From Nocardia amamiensis (GTDB lineage: Bacteria > Actinomycetota > Actinomycetes > Mycobacteriales > Mycobacteriaceae), in assembly GCF_015477605.1 (NCBI RefSeq), contig NZ_JADLQX010000004.1, positions 248,001 to 312,000 on the forward strand: a DNA stretch of 64,000 nt, read 5' to 3'. Shown piece after piece: positions 16,275 to 26,221 of this stretch. The notes beneath the pieces were generated by a model. It saw nothing but the letters and a program-made list of their open reading frames with translations. It searched no databases and was not told where the DNA came from. The position numbers and the translations under genes were made by a program. Numbering within the stretch: position 1 is the first letter of the stretch; each line of letters opens with the position of its first letter.

Positions 16275-17510
16275 TCAGTGCCGCCTCTTGTGCCGTTTTC
16301 CGCTCGGTCGCGCCCCCGGCCGCGGCGTCTGCCCGGCCGGACGCTCTCTGCGCGGCGTCTCCTCGAAGTTCCGGCCCGCCGCCATGCTCGCCCTGCGCTC
16401 GGCCGCGGCGCCGGCGCGGACACTGGCCGCCCCGGCGCGCTTGGCCAAGACCTTCTTCGTGTGCGCCGCGACCGGTCCCCGGCGCTCCTTGATCGACACC
16501 AGCAGCGGTGTCGCGAAGAAGATCGAGGAGTACGTGCCGACCAGCAGGCCGACCAGCTGCACCAGCGCCAAGTCCTTGAGCGTGCCGACGCCGAGCATCC
16601 AGACCGCGATCACCATCAGGCCGACGATCGGCAGAATACCGATCAGCGCGGTGTTGATCGAGCGCATCAGCGTCTGATTCACCGCGAGATTCGCCTGCTC
16701 CCCGTAGGTGCGCCTGGTCAGGTGCAAAATACCGCGCGTGTTCTCCTCGACTTTGTCGAACACGACCACCGAGTCGTAGAGCGAGAAGCCGAGAATGGTC
16801 AGGATGCCGATCACCGTGGCCGGGGTGACCTCGAACCCGACGAGCGAGTACACGCCCGCGGTGACGGCGACGTCGAAGACCAGCGCGGCCAGCGCGGCGA
16901 TGGCCATGTGCGGCTCGAAGCGGACCGCGATGTAGACGGCCACGAGCACGAGGAACACCGCCAGCGCGATCAGCGCCTTGCGGGTGATCTGGCTGCCCCA
17001 GGTCTCGCTGACATCGGAGGTGCTGATCGCGGCCAGGCTCGGCTTGCCGCTGGAGTCCTTCGGCTGGAACTCGGCGAACAGCGCGTTGTTCAGCGCCTCC
17101 ACTTGCTGCTGGTTCAGCGCCTCGGAACGGATCAGCATGGTGGCCGAGCCGCCGGTGCCCACGGTCTGCACCGAGACCGGGTCGGTGCCCACCGCACCGC
17201 GGTAGACGTCCTCGACCTGGCTGGTGGTCGCGTTCCCCGCCGGGAACTGGATGCGCGAACCGCCCTCGAAGTCGATGCCGAAGTTGAAGCCGCGGAAGAT
17301 CATGCTGCCCAACGAGATCAGCACGATGACGGCGGTGATGAGATACCACATCCGCCGCTTGCCGATGACGTCGACGGCGCCGGTTCCGGTGTAGAGGCGG
17401 TTGAAGAAGCCGTGCTTCGGCGGCTGCAGCTCGGTGACCGCCTCGAACACGTCGGTGATCTCGGCCGGGCTCGCCTTGTCGAGCGACCGGGTGGTGTGAC
17501 TGTTGGTCAT
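16275..17510 (-). CDS. secF: Protein translocase subunit SecF
   Basis: The 411-residue protein has six expected membrane helices and the SecF signature GIDFEGGSRIQFP at about 80, followed by a small extracytoplasmic domain. The membrane domain contains FSLYDSVVVFDKVEENTR, the conserved TM4-TM5 region through which SecDF uses the proton gradient to pull exported proteins. The C-terminus is a long basic tail of about 60 residues that ends KRHKRRH, extended as in other actinobacteria. It lies seven bases after secD, so the two are co-translated. Confidence 0.97.
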   Translation of the reverse strand: MTNSHTTRSLDKASPAEITDVFEAVTELQPPKHGFFNRLYTGTGAVDVIGKRRMWYLITAVIVLISLGSMIFRGFNFGIDFEGGSRIQFPAGNATTSQVEDVYRGAVGTDPVSVQTVGTGGSATMLIRSEALNQQQVEALNNALFAEFQPKDSSGKPSLAAISTSDVSETWGSQITRKALIALAVFLVLVAVYIAVRFEPHMAIAALAALVFDVAVTAGVYSLVGFEVTPATVIGILTILGFSLYDSVVVFDKVEENTRGILHLTRRTYGEQANLAVNQTLMRSINTALIGILPIVGLMVIAVWMLGVGTLKDLALVQLVGLLVGTYSSIFFATPLLVSIKERRGPVAAHTKKVLAKRAGAASVRAGAAAERRASMAAGRNFEETPRRERPAGQTPRPGARPSGKRHKRRH

Positions 17511-17517
17511 CGCGTCC

Positions 17518-19191
17518 TCACGCTTTCCCGAGGGCGGCCTCGGCCGCCTTCCGCTCGCGGGCGATCTGCTGGATCGCGCCGAGGCCGTTCACCGACGGTT
17601 TGGACCAGAATGCCGTCCGCGAGGCGAGCAGCACCAGCGGCGAGGTCACCAGGAAGACCACGACGACGTCGAGGATGGTGGTGAGGCCGAGGGTGAACGC
17701 GAAGCCCTTCACCTGACCGACGGCCAGGACGTAAAGCACAGCTGCGGCGAGGAAGCTGACCGCGTTGCCGGACAGGACGGTCCGGCGGGCGCGCTGCCAG
17801 CCGCGCGGCGCGGCGGAACGGAAGCTGCGACCCTCGCGCATCTCGTCCTTGATTCGCTCGAAGAACACCACGAAGGAGTCGGCGGTCATGCCGATACCGA
17901 TGATCAGACCGGCGATACCGGCGAGGTCGAGGGTGAAGCCGATCCAGCGGCCCAGCAGCACCATGATGCCGTAGACCGCCAAGCCGGACATCAGCAAGGA
18001 CAGGCCGGTGACCAACCCGAGCATGCGGTAGTAGGCGAGGCAGTAGAGCAACACGACCGCCAAGCCGATCGCACCGGCGAGCAGGCCCGCCTTCAGCGAG
18101 GACAAGCCGAGCGTCGCCGACACCGTCTCGGCCTCGGAGGTCTGGAACGACAGCGGCAGCGAACCGTACTTCAGCGTGTTGGCCAGCTCCTTGGCCGTCG
18201 TCGCGGTGAAATTGCCCGAGATCTGGGTGCGGCCGCCCTGCTGCGGTCCCTGCTGCACGACGGGCGCGCTGACCACCTTGGAGTCGAGCACGAAAGCGAC
18301 CCGCTTGTAGACGTACTCGCCGGTGAGCGCGGCCCACGCGTCGCTGCCGCCGGACTTGAAGTCCAGATAGACCTCGTGCCTGGCCTGCTGCTGGTTCAGC
18401 CCCGAGGTGGCGTCCTTGATCTCCTGGCCGTCGATGCGGCTCTTGTCCAGCAGGAAGACCTCGGTGCCGTCGGTCGCGCAGGTCACCAGCGGAAGGGCCG
18501 GGTCGTCGTTGCCCGCGAGGGGATCGGCCTTGGCGCAGTCCAGCGTGGCCAGCGCGGCCTGCTGCACCGACGGGTCGGTGCTCTGCCGCAGCGCCTTCGC
18601 CGCCTGGATCTCCTTGGTGGCCGCTTCGGTGGGCGTCAGGTTCGGATCGGTCGGCGGCTGGGTCGGCGCTTGCGCGGGGAACACCCGCTGCTGTGGAGCC
18701 GGGGTGGCCTCCGGCGTCTCCGGCGTTCCCGGCGCCTCCGGCGTGGTGGGCTGGGCCGCGGGTGGCGGTTGCGTACCTGGAGCCGGCTGCGGTGTCGCGC
18801 CGCGTCCGGCCGCGGGCACGGCCTGCAGCACCGGACGGATGTACAGCTTGGCCGTCGTCGCCAGCGCGCGCGCCTGCTGTCCGTCGTCGCCGGGCACGGT
18901 GATCACGATGTTGTCGCCGTCGATGACGACCTCGGACCCGGAGACGCCGAGCCCGTTGACGCGGTTCTCGATGATGTCCTGCGCCTTCTTCAGGCTGTCC
19001 TGGCTCGGTTTGCTGCCGTCCGGCGTGCGTGCGGACAGCGTGACCCGGGTACCACCCTGCAGGTCGATGCCGAGCTTTGGTGTCGGGGACTTGTCACCGG
19101 TGAAGAACACCAGCGCATAGACCACGGCCAGCAGCGCGGTATAGGCGCCGAGCAGCCGCAGCGGGTGCGCCGATCCCTGGGAAGGTGGCAC
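17518..19191 (-). CDS. secD: Protein translocase subunit SecD
   Basis: SecD (557 residues) pairs with SecF to complete Sec-dependent export. The N-terminal helix is followed by [13 protein letters not shown], the SecD signature, then the large extracytoplasmic P1 domain and five C-terminal helices ([19 protein letters not shown]). P1 carries a Pro/Ala/Gln-rich insertion of about 70 residues (about 130-200), which is probably disordered. Such insertions occur in actinobacterial SecD. The ATG (MPPSQGS) lies 120 bp downstream of yajC and probably shares its promoter. Confidence 0.97.
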   Translation of the reverse strand: MPPSQGSAHPLRLLGAYTALLAVVYALVFFTGDKSPTPKLGIDLQGGTRVTLSARTPDGSKPSQDSLKKAQDIIENRVNGLGVSGSEVVIDGDNIVITVPGDDGQQARALATTAKLYIRPVLQAVPAAGRGATPQPAPGTQPPPAAQPTTPEAPGTPETPEATPAPQQRVFPAQAPTQPPTDPNLTPTEAATKEIQAAKALRQSTDPSVQQAALATLDCAKADPLAGNDDPALPLVTCATDGTEVFLLDKSRIDGQEIKDATSGLNQQQARHEVYLDFKSGGSDAWAALTGEYVYKRVAFVLDSKVVSAPVVQQGPQQGGRTQISGNFTATTAKELANTLKYGSLPLSFQTSEAETVSATLGLSSLKAGLLAGAIGLAVVLLYCLAYYRMLGLVTGLSLLMSGLAVYGIMVLLGRWIGFTLDLAGIAGLIIGIGMTADSFVVFFERIKDEMREGRSFRSAAPRGWQRARRTVLSGNAVSFLAAAVLYVLAVGQVKGFAFTLGLTTILDVVVVFLVTSPLVLLASRTAFWSKPSVNGLGAIQQIARERKAAEAALGKA

Positions 19192-19311
19192 AGTAGGTCA
19201 TCTCCTAGGCAGGAAGTCGAGGATGGAACAAGCGGGCATGCCGCAGCGACGCCGGGTGCGCGGACGGCGAGCCGCGGCGACATCCGGCGAGTTGCGGCAG
19301 GACCGGAAGAA

Positions 19312-19680
19312 TCAGTCCTTGGTCAGCCGGGTCTCGGTCTGCTCGGTGGATTCCTCGATGGCGTCGGGGGCGGCCGTGCCCTCGGAGCCGGTGGCGTCCG
19401 AGTCGGTCTCGTCGGTGCTCACCGCGTCATCGGCGCGCACCTCACGGATGGCCTGGCGCAGCCACGTGGTGACCACCTCTTCGGCGATCTCGAGGTCGAC
19501 CGTGGTGTCGTCGAGTTCGACCACGGTGCCGTACAGACCCGACGTGGTGATGACCTGATCGCCGATCTTCAGGTTGTCCTGCATGCTCGCGACCTTCTCG
19601 GCCTCCCGCTTCTGGCGGCGGACACCGAGGAACATCGGCACGAGCAGGGCTACCAGTAGCAGCGGAAACAGCAGTTCCAT
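19312..19680 (-). CDS. yajC: Preprotein translocase accessory subunit YajC
   Basis: The 122-residue protein has an N-terminal membrane helix (about residues 2-20), a basic stretch RRQKREAEKV and the YajC core LKIGDQVITTSGLYGTVVEL. The acidic C-terminal tail is about 40 residues long and rich in Asp, Glu and Thr, as in other actinobacteria. YajC associates with SecDF in the membrane. It is the first gene of the yajC-secD-secF-lipoprotein-apt run. The 190 bp upstream hold the likely promoter, and beyond them a monooxygenase gene ends on the same strand. Confidence 0.95.
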   Translation of the reverse strand: MELLFPLLLVALLVPMFLGVRRQKREAEKVASMQDNLKIGDQVITTSGLYGTVVELDDTTVDLEIAEEVVTTWLRQAIREVRADDAVSTDETDSDATGSEGTAAPDAIEESTEQTETRLTKD

Positions 19681-19870
19681 CGTCGAAGTCAGTCCCTAGT
19701 GTTGTGGGTGGGATGGACAGGTACCCACACAGTCTGCCAGTTCGCTGCGCGGGTGCCACACCCGCACACCCGCTGGGCAGCTACAACAGCTTCGTCGCAC
19801 GGCGACCCGCCGCCGCAACAGGCGGCCGGCGGGCGACGACGAGTGTGTGACACGGGCGACGAGACGCGGC

Positions 19871-21361
19871 TCAGGCGGTCTTGCCGTAGACGTAGTCGTC
19901 CAGCGGGAAGCTCACCGCCTCGCGGTGCGCGTTGAGCGTGCTGGTCGGGCGCAGCAGGGCGGCCTCGCCGTGCGGGTTGAAGTAGTAGCTGCGCGCGGTG
20001 GCGCAGTCGCCGCCGTAGAAGACCGAGGAACCGAGCTTGTCGGTGACCCGGTCCAGGAACTCGGCGTTGGCCCGCTCGGTGACCTCGAAGGTGGTCTCGC
20101 CGCGGCGGCGCAGCTCGCCGAACAGCCTGCCCATGTGCTTCATCTGCGCCTCGATGGTGGTGAAGTAGGACAGGCCGCTGTAGGAGTACGGGCTGTTGAG
20201 GCTGAGGAAGTTGGGGAACTTCGGCACCGTGATGCCCTCGTAGGCCTGGAAACGATTGTCCCGCCAGAACTTTCCGAGGTTCACCCCGTCGCGGCCGATG
20301 ATCTCGATGGCCGGGAAGTTCACGTCCCACAAATTGAAGCCGGTGGCCAGGATCAGTGTGTCGATCTCGGTCTTGTGCCCGTCGGCGGTGACGATGCCGT
20401 CCGGCTCGATGTGGTCGATCGAGTTCGTCTCCAACCGCACGTGCGGCTGATTGAACGTGGTGAAGTAGTGGTTGGAGAAGGTCGGCCGCTTGCACCCGAA
20501 GTCGTAGTGCGGCGTGAGGCGCCTGCGTGTCTCCTTGTCCCGCACCGACGCCCGCAGATGCGCCTTGGCCAGCACGCCCGCGCCCTTGTTCATCAGTTTG
20601 GCCTGCCTGAAGTGCAGCACGCCCACCACCATCAGCGCCTCCAGCAGGCTGGTGTTGATCACTCGCGCGGCCTTCTGCGTCGCGGGCACCCGCTCGAACA
20701 GTTTCCGCACCGGCGCGGGGATGGCGGTGTCGACCTTCGGGACCACCCAGATCGGGGTGCGTTGGAAGACGGTGAGCTCCTGCGCTTTCTTGGCCACCTC
20801 GGGCACCAGCTGCACGGCGGTGGCGCCGGTGCCGATGATCGCGGCCTTGCGGCCGGTGAGGTCGAAGTCGTCCTCCCACGCGGTGGTGTGGAGGATCTTG
20901 CCCGCGAACGAGTCGATACCGGGAAACGGCGGTGTGTAGGGCTGGGAGAGGAACCCCGTCGCGGTGAGCAGGTACCGGCCGGTGACGGTTTCGCCGCCCG
21001 CCAGCGAGACCACCCACTGCTCGTGTTCGGAGTCCCACCGCGCGCCGTCGACGACGGTGCCGAAGCGCATCCGGCGGCGCAGACCGTACTTGTCGGCGAC
21101 GTGCTCGGCGTATTTCTTCAGCTCCGCCCCGGGCGCGAACAGCCGCGACCAACGCGGGTTCGGCTCGAACGAGTAGGAGTAGGTGACCGAGGCGATGTCC
21201 ACCGCGAGGCCGGGATAGTGGTTGACGTGCCAGGTGCCGCCGAGATCGTCCTCGCGTTCGAGGATGACGTAATTGCTCGAGCCGAGCCGGTCGAGCTGAA
21301 TACCCGCCCCCATACCCCCGAATCCCGCACCGACCACGACCGCGTCGTATTGAGGCGCCAC
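19871..21361 (-). CDS. Flavin-containing monooxygenase, Baeyer-Villiger type
   Basis: I start this at the GTG at 21361 because a perfect AGGAGG lies six bases before it. The product has 496 residues. VVVGAGFGGMGAGIQL binds FAD, LGGTWHVNHYPGLAVDI follows, FAGKILHTTAWEDD matches the Baeyer-Villiger fingerprint FxGxxxHxxxW, and IGTGATAVQLVPEVA binds NADPH. LATGFNLW is the usual C-terminal ATG motif. Such enzymes insert oxygen into ketones or hydroxylate lipophilic compounds. The substrate is unknown. The gene is divergent from a TetR gene, and a palindrome in the 78-bp gap suggests it is repressed by that TetR. Confidence 0.92.
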   Translation of the reverse strand: MAPQYDAVVVGAGFGGMGAGIQLDRLGSSNYVILEREDDLGGTWHVNHYPGLAVDIASVTYSYSFEPNPRWSRLFAPGAELKKYAEHVADKYGLRRRMRFGTVVDGARWDSEHEQWVVSLAGGETVTGRYLLTATGFLSQPYTPPFPGIDSFAGKILHTTAWEDDFDLTGRKAAIIGTGATAVQLVPEVAKKAQELTVFQRTPIWVVPKVDTAIPAPVRKLFERVPATQKAARVINTSLLEALMVVGVLHFRQAKLMNKGAGVLAKAHLRASVRDKETRRRLTPHYDFGCKRPTFSNHYFTTFNQPHVRLETNSIDHIEPDGIVTADGHKTEIDTLILATGFNLWDVNFPAIEIIGRDGVNLGKFWRDNRFQAYEGITVPKFPNFLSLNSPYSYSGLSYFTTIEAQMKHMGRLFGELRRRGETTFEVTERANAEFLDRVTDKLGSSVFYGGDCATARSYYFNPHGEAALLRPTSTLNAHREAVSFPLDDYVYGKTA

Positions 21362-21393
21362 GCCGAACCTCCTGCTAACTGAACCGCTTATCA

Positions 21394-21413
21394 CGGAATG
21401 ACATATCATTCCG
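21394..21413. promoter_or_regulatory. Palindromic TetR-type operator candidate
   Basis: An inverted repeat with eight-base arms (CGGAATGA and TCATTCCG) and a four-base centre sits between the divergent monooxygenase and TetR genes. Its size and position suit a TetR dimer controlling both promoters. It overlaps the first possible ATG of the TetR frame (21398), one reason to prefer the later GTG start. Confidence 0.7.
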
Positions 21414-21439
21414 TTTCGGACGACTGTATCATCGGCCTG

Positions 21440-22063
21440 GTGACGAAGCCACCCACGCGTGCGGAGCGACGCAAGGCCGAACTGCGCCAGGAGATCATCG
21501 ACACGGCCTTCGTCTGTTTCGCGGAGAAGGGCTATCACGCCACCGGCATCGCCGACATCGCAGGCCAGCTGGGCATCGGGCACGGCACCTTCTATCGCTA
21601 CTTCAGCAACAAGCGCGACATCATCGACCACGTCATCGACGACCTGTCCGCACGCATCATCGCCGCCCTCGGCACCGAGAACGCCCCGGATGCCGCCAGC
21701 ACACTGGACGAATACCGCGCGCAGATCGACCGCATCGGGGTCGCCCTCACCGAGATCCTGCTCGCCGATCGCCGGGTGGCCCAGCTGCTGCTGTTCCACG
21801 CCACCGGCATCGACGACGAGCTCACCCAGCGGTTGTACGGCCTGCTCGACACCGCCGACGCGCTGACGGCTGGGTATCTGGACCACGGTGTCGAACTCGG
21901 CTACCTGCGTGCGGACCTGGACACCGTCAACACCGCACGGGCGGTCACCGGCATGCTCATCGCCGGCATCGTGTACTCGCTGCGCGAACCCGACGAAGCG
22001 TCGATCACCCGGCTGAACGAAGCGATCCGCCGCCTGCTCGTCGACGGCGTCCGCAAGGACTGA
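21440..22063 (+). CDS. TetR-family transcriptional regulator
   Basis: The GTG at 21440 (VTKPPTRAERR) gives 207 residues. An ATG 14 codons upstream lies inside the palindrome and is less likely. The N-terminal helix-turn-helix reads FAEKGYHATGIADIAGQLGIG and GTFYRYFSNKRDIIDHV, a standard TetR DNA-binding domain at about residues 15-60. The C-terminal ligand domain is all-helical with no recognised ligand site. Divergence from the monooxygenase and the operator-like palindrome suggest local repression relieved by the monooxygenase substrate or a related compound. This is inferred from arrangement alone. Confidence 0.92.
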   Translation: MTKPPTRAERRKAELRQEIIDTAFVCFAEKGYHATGIADIAGQLGIGHGTFYRYFSNKRDIIDHVIDDLSARIIAALGTENAPDAASTLDEYRAQIDRIGVALTEILLADRRVAQLLLFHATGIDDELTQRLYGLLDTADALTAGYLDHGVELGYLRADLDTVNTARAVTGMLIAGIVYSLREPDEASITRLNEAIRRLLVDGVRKD

Positions 22064-22213
22064 GCAACGTGCCAATCCCCCTGACCGGATCACTGGCGTT
22101 AGGGTGAGGCGCACCGATCCGACGTTTCACCAGAGGAACGGCCCTTGTTCGCAAAAGGCCAGCAGAGTCCGAAATTTCGCTTTCGACCGGCGCAGCGCAT
22201 CCCGCCTGACAGA

Positions 22214-22777
22214 ATGTCGCCCGTGACACCCGAGGATGTGCGCCGGACCAGTTTCGCGACCCCGCCATTCGGGCATCGCGGCTACCGCACGAACGAGGTC
22301 GACGCCTTCCTCGAGCTCGTCGCCGCGACCCTGGCCGGACACGGTGCCCTCACCGCCGACGATCTGCGGCACATCAGCTTCGACGCGCCGCGGCTCGGCG
22401 AACGCGGCTACCACGCCGACCAGGTGGACGAGTATCTCGACCAGATCCAGGTCGAGCTCGAATTCCGCCAGCGCGGTGTCCGGCCGGTGCCTGCGGCCAA
22501 CGGCAACGGACACGCCCTGCTCACACCCGACGACGTGCACCGGATGCGCTTCACCCGGGCCCCCGTCGGCCAGCGCGGTTACAACGAGGAAGAGGTCGGC
22601 GCGTTCCTCGACCTGGTCGCCGCGACCCTCGCGCACGGCGGGCCCGGCAGCCTCACCATCGATGACGTGTGCGCCGTCCGCTTCACCGAGGCCCGCCTCG
22701 GCACCCGCGGCTACCAACCCGACGAGGTCGACGCATTCCTCGATCTGGTCGCCGCCGCCCTGCGCGGCCGCCGCTGA
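22214..22777 (+). CDS. Protein with four DivIVA-type repeats
   Basis: The ATG at 22214 gives 187 residues ([11 protein letters not shown]), the usual beginning of DivIVA-repeat proteins; a GTG three codons later and a TTG at 22145 are alternatives. Four repeats of about 40 residues follow the pattern F-x(4,5)-G-x-RGY-x(3,4)-EVDAFL. Examples are [17 protein letters not shown] and [17 protein letters not shown], and the second copy reads QVDEYL. In Wag31/DivIVA one such motif binds curved membrane at the poles and precedes a coiled coil. Here the motif is repeated and the coiled coil is missing. A membrane-associated role is possible but unproven. It converges on ruvB with a 46-bp gap. Confidence 0.85.
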   Translation: MSPVTPEDVRRTSFATPPFGHRGYRTNEVDAFLELVAATLAGHGALTADDLRHISFDAPRLGERGYHADQVDEYLDQIQVELEFRQRGVRPVPAANGNGHALLTPDDVHRMRFTRAPVGQRGYNEEEVGAFLDLVAATLAHGGPGSLTIDDVCAVRFTEARLGTRGYQPDEVDAFLDLVAAALRGRR

Positions 22778-22823
22778 CCACGCCCGCGCCCATCGCCCCG
22801 AGCGCGAACAGCGGAGCCCGGCG

Positions 22824-23906
<1,083 letters not shown>

Positions 23907-23912
23907 GACGCC

Positions 23913-24518
23913 TTACCGGTTCTTGCCGAGCAGGCCGAGCGCGGCGCGCAGGGCGACAGAAGTATCGGCGGCAGGCTGGTCGGCCAGCACCGCGTCGACC
24001 GCCTGCTCGGCCTGCTTGACGGCGAAGCCGAGGCCGATCAGCGCCTCGACGACCTGATCGCGCACCGGCGTGGGCACCGCGGCCGGTGTCGATCCGGGCG
24101 GGCCGGACGGCACCGGAACGAGGTTCACCTTGTCGCGCAGTTCGACCACCATCCGCTCGGCGCCGCGCTTTCCGATGCCGGGCACCCTCGTCAGCGCTGC
24201 CACGTTGCCCTCGGCGAGCGCCTTGCGCAGCGCCTCGGGCTCGAGCACCGCCAGCACCGCCATCGCGAGCCGAGGGCCGACGCCGGAGACCGTTTGCAGC
24301 AAACCGAATAGGTCGCGTGCCTCGGTGTCGGCGAAACCGTAGAGCGTCATCGAGTCCTCGCGCACGATCATCGCGGTGTAGAGCCTGGCTTCGGCACCAC
24401 GGGTGAGCCCGGCCAGCGTGGACGGGGTGGCGTTGAGCCGGTAGCCGACTCCCGCCGCCTCGATCACTGCGTGGTCGAGGGCGATCTCCAGCACCTCACC
24501 GCGAACCGACGCGATCAC
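23913..24518 (-). CDS. ruvA: Holliday junction branch migration protein RuvA
   Basis: The GTG at 24518 (VIASVRGEV) overlaps the ruvC stop by four bases and gives 201 residues, the normal length. RuvA binds the junction as a tetramer and loads RuvB. The N-terminal OB fold ([20 protein letters not shown]), two helix-hairpin-helix motifs ([17 protein letters not shown] and [19 protein letters not shown]) and the C-terminal RuvB-binding domain ([20 protein letters not shown]) appear in order. Confidence 0.97.
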   Translation of the reverse strand: MIASVRGEVLEIALDHAVIEAAGVGYRLNATPSTLAGLTRGAEARLYTAMIVREDSMTLYGFADTEARDLFGLLQTVSGVGPRLAMAVLAVLEPEALRKALAEGNVAALTRVPGIGKRGAERMVVELRDKVNLVPVPSGPPGSTPAAVPTPVRDQVVEALIGLGFAVKQAEQAVDAVLADQPAADTSVALRAALGLLGKNR

Positions 24519-25084
24519 CTGTGCACCGCCTTCCGTTGTTCGGCCAGCCGTTCCCGGTATCGTCGCTGCGCCGCGGCCGCCTTGGCCTCGGCCTGCGCCA
24601 TCCGCTCCAGCAGCGGCGCCCGCCAACAATGGCAGATGGCCAGCGCGAGCGCATCCGCCGCGTCCGCCGGCGTGGGGGCGGCAGGCAAGCCGAGGATGCG
24701 GGTGACCATGGCGGTCACCTGCTTCTTGTCGGCGGTGCCGTTACCGGTGACCGCCGCCTTCACCTCGCTGGGGGTGTGGAACGCGACCGGGATCCCGCGT
24801 CGCGCCGCGGACAACGCGATCACTCCCCCCGCCTGTGCGGTGCCCATGGCGGTACGGACATTGTGCTGGGCGAAGACGCGTTCGATAGCCACGGCTCCTG
24901 GCTTGTGCACGTCCATCCAGTGTTCGGCGGCGTCGGCGACCGCGAGCAGGCGCTGGGCCAGATCCATGTCGCCGGGGGTGCGGACCACGCCGACATCCAG
25001 GGCGGTGACCTGCCGCCCCGACCCGCCCTCGACGATGCTGAGGCCGCACCGGGTGAGTCCGGGGTCGACGCCCATCACCCGCAC
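24515..25084 (-). CDS. ruvC: Holliday junction resolvase RuvC
   Basis: The GTG at 25084 ([12 protein letters not shown]) follows a GAGGGG and gives 189 residues. RuvC cuts Holliday junctions symmetrically. The catalytic acids are visible: Asp in MGVDPGLT, Glu in VAIERVFAQ and the pair in [25 protein letters not shown] is the conserved helix facing the junction. The C-terminal tail after the catalytic domain is charged and rich in Ala, as in mycobacterial homologues. It is the first gene of ruvCAB. Confidence 0.97.
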   Translation of the reverse strand: MRVMGVDPGLTRCGLSIVEGGSGRQVTALDVGVVRTPGDMDLAQRLLAVADAAEHWMDVHKPGAVAIERVFAQHNVRTAMGTAQAGGVIALSAARRGIPVAFHTPSEVKAAVTGNGTADKKQVTAMVTRILGLPAAPTPADAADALALAICHCWRAPLLERMAQAEAKAAAAQRRYRERLAEQRKAVHR

Positions 25085-25165
25085 GGCAACCCCTCTCGCA
25101 GACACGAACAACTGTTCGAGAGTCTAGCGGAGGCTTGATCTTTCGCCGACCAGCGACACGACCCG

Positions 25166-25642
25166 CTACCCACCGAGTGCCGCGATGTCCCGCACCGCAT
25201 TCGGCAGCCCGAGCAACTCGGGACGGCTCGCCCATGCCGCCCACTGCCGCGCGGGATCGGCGACCAAGCGCCGCGCGGCCAAATCGAGCAGGCCGCTGAC
25301 GTGGGTCACCGTCGCGGCGACAACTCCGTCGGAGCGCGTGAAAATGTGCTCGACCCGGTAGGTCTTGCCCTCGCCCCACTGCCAGCTACAGGACACGTCC
25401 ACGGCGTCGCCGCCGCGTAATTCACGCTGGAACCGCAGGACGGTCTCCAGGTTGACCGGCCCGAGCCCCGCCGCGATCAGGTCGTCGACCGAGATGCCCG
25501 CCGCCTGGACACACGCGAAACGCGCGTGGTCGGCGAACTGATGGTAGGCCGCGCCGGTGACGTGCAATTGCGGATCCAGATCGGTCACACGGACTTCGAT
25601 ACGGGTACTGAACGACACGGGCCCGACTATGCCAGCGGGCAC
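25166..25642 (-). CDS. Hotdog-fold acyl-CoA thioesterase (4HBT type)
   Basis: From the GTG at 25642 the product is 158 residues; a GTG at 25618 is an alternative. It begins FSTRIEVRVTDLDPQLHVTGAAYHQFADHARFA, the start of the 4-hydroxybenzoyl-CoA thioesterase family hotdog fold, in which an Asp at the 'DxDxxxHV' position is usually catalytic. A beta-rich core follows (VNLETVLRFQRELRGGDAV, then SWQWGEGKTYRVEHIF). Such enzymes hydrolyse small acyl-CoAs. The specificity cannot be read. The upstream macrodomain gene ends 25 bp before it, so the two may be co-transcribed. The link between their roles, if any, is not evident. Confidence 0.82.
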   Translation of the reverse strand: MPAGIVGPVSFSTRIEVRVTDLDPQLHVTGAAYHQFADHARFACVQAAGISVDDLIAAGLGPVNLETVLRFQRELRGGDAVDVSCSWQWGEGKTYRVEHIFTRSDGVVAATVTHVSGLLDLAARRLVADPARQWAAWASRPELLGLPNAVRDIAALGG

Positions 25643-25667
25643 CGACAAGTTCGGCTCCGTCGCGGTG

Positions 25668-26183
25668 TCAGATTGCGGAGGCCCGCCCCGCGAACGCCGC
25701 GTAAGCGGGCTCACCGAAGAGAACGAACCGGACTTCCGCCACCTCCGTCTCGGTCGCACGCACCGTCTCGACGGCGATCCGGGCGCCGTCGTCCATGGGC
25801 CAGCCGTAAATACCGGTGGAGATAGCCGGGAACGCGACCGTTCGCGCTCCCAATTCGTCCGCCACGCGCAAGGATTCGCGATAGCAGGAAGCCAGTACCG
25901 CGGATCGGTCCTCGGCCGCCGACCATACCGGTCCGACCGTGTGGATCACCCAGCGAGCAGGCAGGCGACCGGCCGTTGTGGCGACCGCCGCACCCGTCGG
26001 CAGTCCCTCGCGGTACCGAGCAGCACGCAGTCGGCGACATTCGGCCACGATCTCGGGGCCGCCGCGCCGATGGATCGCCCCATCGACTCCCCCGCCCCCG
26101 AGCAGCGACGAATTCGCCGCGTTGACCACCGCGTCGACCTCCTGCTCGGTGATGTCGCCGCGAACGAGCACCAGTTCGGCCAT
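25668..26183 (-). CDS. Macrodomain protein, probable O-acetyl-ADP-ribose deacetylase
   Basis: The 171-residue protein is a single macrodomain. ITEQEVDAVVNAANSSLLGG places the ADP-ribose-binding Asn residues at about 21-24. GGVDGAIHRRGG is the catalytic loop, and FPAISTGIYGWP is the phosphate-binding loop. This arrangement matches the YmdB/MacroD class, which removes acetyl from O-acetyl-ADP-ribose or ADP-ribose from acidic residues. It is complete and of normal length. Confidence 0.92.
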   Translation of the reverse strand: MAELVLVRGDITEQEVDAVVNAANSSLLGGGGVDGAIHRRGGPEIVAECRRLRAARYREGLPTGAAVATTAGRLPARWVIHTVGPVWSAAEDRSAVLASCYRESLRVADELGARTVAFPAISTGIYGWPMDDGARIAVETVRATETEVAEVRFVLFGEPAYAAFAGRASAI

Positions 26184-26221
26184 GCCGGTATTCTGCCCCG
26201 ATCCCGAGAGGAATGCCCAGA

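Noticed and set aside
17503..19659. Long plus-strand frame (about 718 codons) opposite secD and yajC
   Set aside because: The product is low-complexity (Arg, Gly, Asp, Val) and the minus strand clearly encodes SecD and YajC.
19871..22114. Extended N-terminus for the Baeyer-Villiger-type enzyme, starting far upstream
   Set aside because: The extension lies antisense to the TetR gene and lacks the FAD motif. The GTG with AGGAGG is the clear start.
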